Assembly: GCA_937995745.1 (NCBI GenBank)
Contig: CALKIU010000194.1
Location: 1-16,789 of the forward strand
Length of the DNA: 16,789 nt
Reading direction: 5' to 3'
Source: an uncultured Bacillaceae bacterium
Lineage (GTDB): Bacteria; Bacillota; Bacilli; Bacillales; Cytobacillaceae
Positions 15,123-16,789 of the stretch are shown here, in pieces (within the stretch, counting starts at the first letter, position 1; every line of letters starts with the position of its first letter). A program made the translations under genes and the position numbers. The notes under the pieces are model-generated. The model saw nothing but the letters and a program-made list of their open reading frames with translations. It made no database searches and had not been told where the DNA came from.

Positions 15123-15875
15123 TTGGAACCAAAATATAATAACGGGAAAAGCACAAAAAAACGAGTGTTATATACTTTATTTTCCTTTGCTTTGATTTGG
15201 GCAATAGCGCTTTTCATTAGTAATGTTTTTCATATGGGCAACAAATCCATAAGTGCCGATTACAAGAATGATAACGACGATAAGGAAGAAAACCGGATAA
15301 GCGAGAAAAGCGTTCCGGCTTTTAAAGTTGTCATTGATGCGGGGCATGGCGGGAAAGACAAAGGAGCTTCCGGAGCAAGCGGCCGTTTTGAAAAAGATTT
15401 TACTTTGAGCGTGGCGAAAAAAGTGCAAAAGCTGCTGGAGCAGGAACCGCAAATAAAAGTGTTTATGACGAGGACGGATGACACGTTTATATCGCAAGAG
15501 AGCGGATACAGACCTGATTTTGCCAATGAATTAAACGCAAATTTGTTTGTTTCGATTCACGGTAATACTTTTGAGGATCCGGCTGTTTCCGGCACCGAGG
15601 TTTTTTACTATCACGAATATTCCCGTGATTTTGCAGAAGTGATGCAGAAACATGTTGCGGCTGCCACCGGTTTTCCGGATCGGGGGGTTAAGAAAGAATC
15701 GTTGTTTGTTGTTAGGGATACGGTCATGCCGGCGGTTTTAATAGAAGTGGGGTACCTGACGAATCCAGCCGATGAGGCGAAAATGTGGACGGATGGATTT
15801 CAGGAAGATGTTGCCGCTGCAATCGTGGAGGCCATTAAAGAATATTTGCACCTAAATTTAGCATATTCGGGATAG
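15123..15875 (+). CDS. N-acetylmuramoyl-L-alanine amidase (Amidase_3), membrane-anchored
   Basis: This enzyme cleaves the bond between N-acetylmuramic acid and L-alanine in peptidoglycan. I choose the TTG at 15123, ten bases after AGAAAGGA; the open frame reaches back to 14760 but the extra part lacks protein character. The 250-residue product has a basic start, one membrane segment (about 16-36), an acidic polar linker (about 46-62) and an Amidase_3 domain from about 67. Zinc ligands His75 (VIDAGHGG), Glu90 (RFEKDFTL) and His146 (VSIHGN) and the catalytic Glu208 (LIEVGYLTN) are present, so it should be active. The N-terminal anchor places it outside the membrane, as in CwlD-like cell-wall lytic enzymes. 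It lacks obvious cell-wall binding repeats. His146 is in SIHGN where SIHCNA or SIHANA is usual. Single gene, with a terminator after it. Confidence 0.93.
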   Translation: MEPKYNNGKSTKKRVLYTLFSFALIWAIALFISNVFHMGNKSISADYKNDNDDKEENRISEKSVPAFKVVIDAGHGGKDKGASGASGRFEKDFTLSVAKKVQKLLEQEPQIKVFMTRTDDTFISQESGYRPDFANELNANLFVSIHGNTFEDPAVSGTEVFYYHEYSRDFAEVMQKHVAAATGFPDRGVKKESLFVVRDTVMPAVLIEVGYLTNPADEAKMWTDGFQEDVAAAIVEAIKEYLHLNLAYSG

Positions 15876-15930
15876 ATTGCATGGATTGACGCGTAAATAA
15901 CATGGAACGGTGGCATTGTAATGTAAGCGG

Positions 15931-15967
15931 AAGGGGCTGTCTTGGAGACAACACCTTTCCATTTTTG
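15931..15967 (+). terminator. Terminator after the amidase gene
   Basis: AAGGGGCTGTCT (15931-15942) and AGACAACACCTT (15946-15957) pair, including G-T pairs, and are followed by TCCATTTTTG. This is a common terminator style in Bacillaceae. Confidence 0.65.
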
Positions 15968-16188
15968 TATGGACGGAGGATGCGATGAGTAGGGATGGAG
16001 ACTGGTTTCCGAAGGAGGGGGAGTTCTGTGGAGGAGGGTTTCGAAAGGGACGGGATATAGGACGGGGTTCAATGGGGACAATGGCGTTGTTAGTAGGAGG
16101 GACCAATTCGGATAAAGTTTGGGATTTCTTTCCGGCTTTGTCTGGAAAGAGGATTTATGCGGAAAACCCCGGGCGGATTTTAATGGAC

Positions 16189-16426
16189 TTTGTCTAAAAG
16201 GGGGTATGAATATGGACAAACACCGGCAGAATTAATGGACTTTGTTCAAAAAAAGCATGATTTTGGACAGACCCCGGTTTGACTAATCGGGTTTTGTCCA
16301 AAATAAGCGGTAATTTGGACAAACCCAGGTCAAAACTCAAGCACTTTGTCCAAATTAATGGATAATTTGGACAAATCGTCGGAAAAATTCAGCGTTTTGT
16401 CCAAATGAGGCGTGAATTTGGAAAAC
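16189..16426. repeat. Phased inverted-repeat array 2 (TTTGTCCAAA / TTTGGACAAA)
   Basis: Five forward-reverse pairs. Forward sites start at 16189, 16241, 16293, 16345 and 16396; reverse sites start at about 16211, 16262, 16314, 16366 and 16417. Spacings alternate 21-22 and 30-31 bases, giving a 51-52-base period. The first two units and the last reverse site contain one substitution or more (GTCTAAA, GTTCAAA, GGAAAAC); the middle two forward and two reverse sites are exact. Interiors and spacers differ from unit to unit and from array 1, so only the ten-base sites are kept. Confidence 0.9.
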
Positions 16427-16636
16427 CCTTTCCATTTTGTAGTGTATAAAAGGAAATATTTTACAATCCACGCAAAGTCTTAGAATTTTATGCCCCGAAA
16501 GGAAGTGTATGTAAAAATTCCTGAGATGGGAATATAGCAGAAATTAATTTGTAAGGATGATAGGATATGTGTGTTGCGGATAAAATATGTTTGTGGCAAC
16601 TTCCAAGGGAACAGGGGTCAGAGATTTTTCGGATTA
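16427..16636. other. Short spacer between repeat arrays
   Basis: No convincing gene. A 29-codon frame beginning at 16567 (MCVADKICLW) has only a weak AGGAT element before it and ends inside the third array. Confidence 0.4.
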
Positions 16637-16768
16637 GTCGTCCTCATGGGGCATGAGGATAAATGAATTGAATTTATCACGCTGTATGTCTTCAAAAAGT
16701 GATCATTGAGGACAAAGGAGGTTATTTTTCCAATCGATTTGTCTTCAGAGCGGGCATCTGAGGACAAA
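16637..16768. repeat. Phased inverted-repeat array 3 (TTTGTCYTCA / TGAGGACAAA)
   Basis: Three forward-reverse pairs. Forward sites start at 16637 (degenerate GTCGTCCTCA), 16685 (TATGTCTTCA) and 16738 (TTTGTCTTCA). Reverse sites start at 16654 (TGAGGATAAA), 16707 and 16759 (both TGAGGACAAA). The reverse-to-forward distance is 31 bases twice, the forward-to-reverse distance 22 and 21. The first half TTTGTCY equals that of arrays 1 and 2 but the second half is changed in both arms together. The array may continue past the window end. Confidence 0.75.
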
Positions 16769-16789
16769 GTTGAAAATTTTTCATGTGAT

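Noticed and set aside
15985..16197. 70-codon plus-strand frame before array 2
   Set aside because: Purine-rich composition, Gly/Arg-biased translation and a terminus inside the repeat array suggest a chance frame.
16567..16656. 29-codon frame MCVADKICLW
   Set aside because: Weak ribosome site, no homology pattern, and it ends inside the third repeat array.

Overview
The window looks like an accessory, decay-rich chromosomal segment of a Bacillaceae-type Firmicute. The supporting signs are strong AAGGAGG-like ribosome sites, GTG and TTG starts, many U-tailed hairpin terminators, a match to the Bacillus CcpA operator consensus, an IDAGHGG-type Amidase_3 enzyme and several low-GC spacers. No search was possible, so genus and species are not claimed.

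Left part (1-4970): an isoaspartyl methyltransferase (pcm, +) is followed by two related small minus-strand genes, one intact and one frameshifted. Next come a phased inverted-repeat array (2303-2471), an unrecognised 150-residue protein with a cre-like site upstream, and a minus-strand DUF7878-like protein. A 29-codon relic of a DUF7878-like gene lies at 522-608. About 0.9 kb up to 4974 has no convincing gene.

Middle part (4975-10006): a strong terminator and a hairpin that buries the ribosome site precede a short sigma-70-like (region 4) protein of the kind common in integrative elements. A DUF6329-like gene follows. Then comes a large 812-residue protein whose C-terminus carries an Rx4H HEPN-type motif; it is a candidate RNase or abortive-infection gene. 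Next is a badly broken UvrA-family ATPase relic.

Right part (10117-16789): a minus-strand VOC/PhnB-like protein, a broken lipoprotein gene, a two-gene ABC exporter (permease then ATPase), a possible minus-strand relic, and a membrane-anchored N-acetylmuramoyl-L-alanine amidase. Two more inverted-repeat arrays close the window.

The most unusual signal is the set of three arrays. Arrays 1 and 2 alternate TTTGTCCAAA with its reverse complement, while array 3 alternates TTTGTCYTCA with TGAGGACAAA. All keep nearly fixed 21/31-bp start-to-start spacing, a 52-bp period close to five helical turns, although the DNA between sites is not conserved. The second most interesting items are the HEPN-bearing protein and the SD-masking leader of the sigma-like gene.
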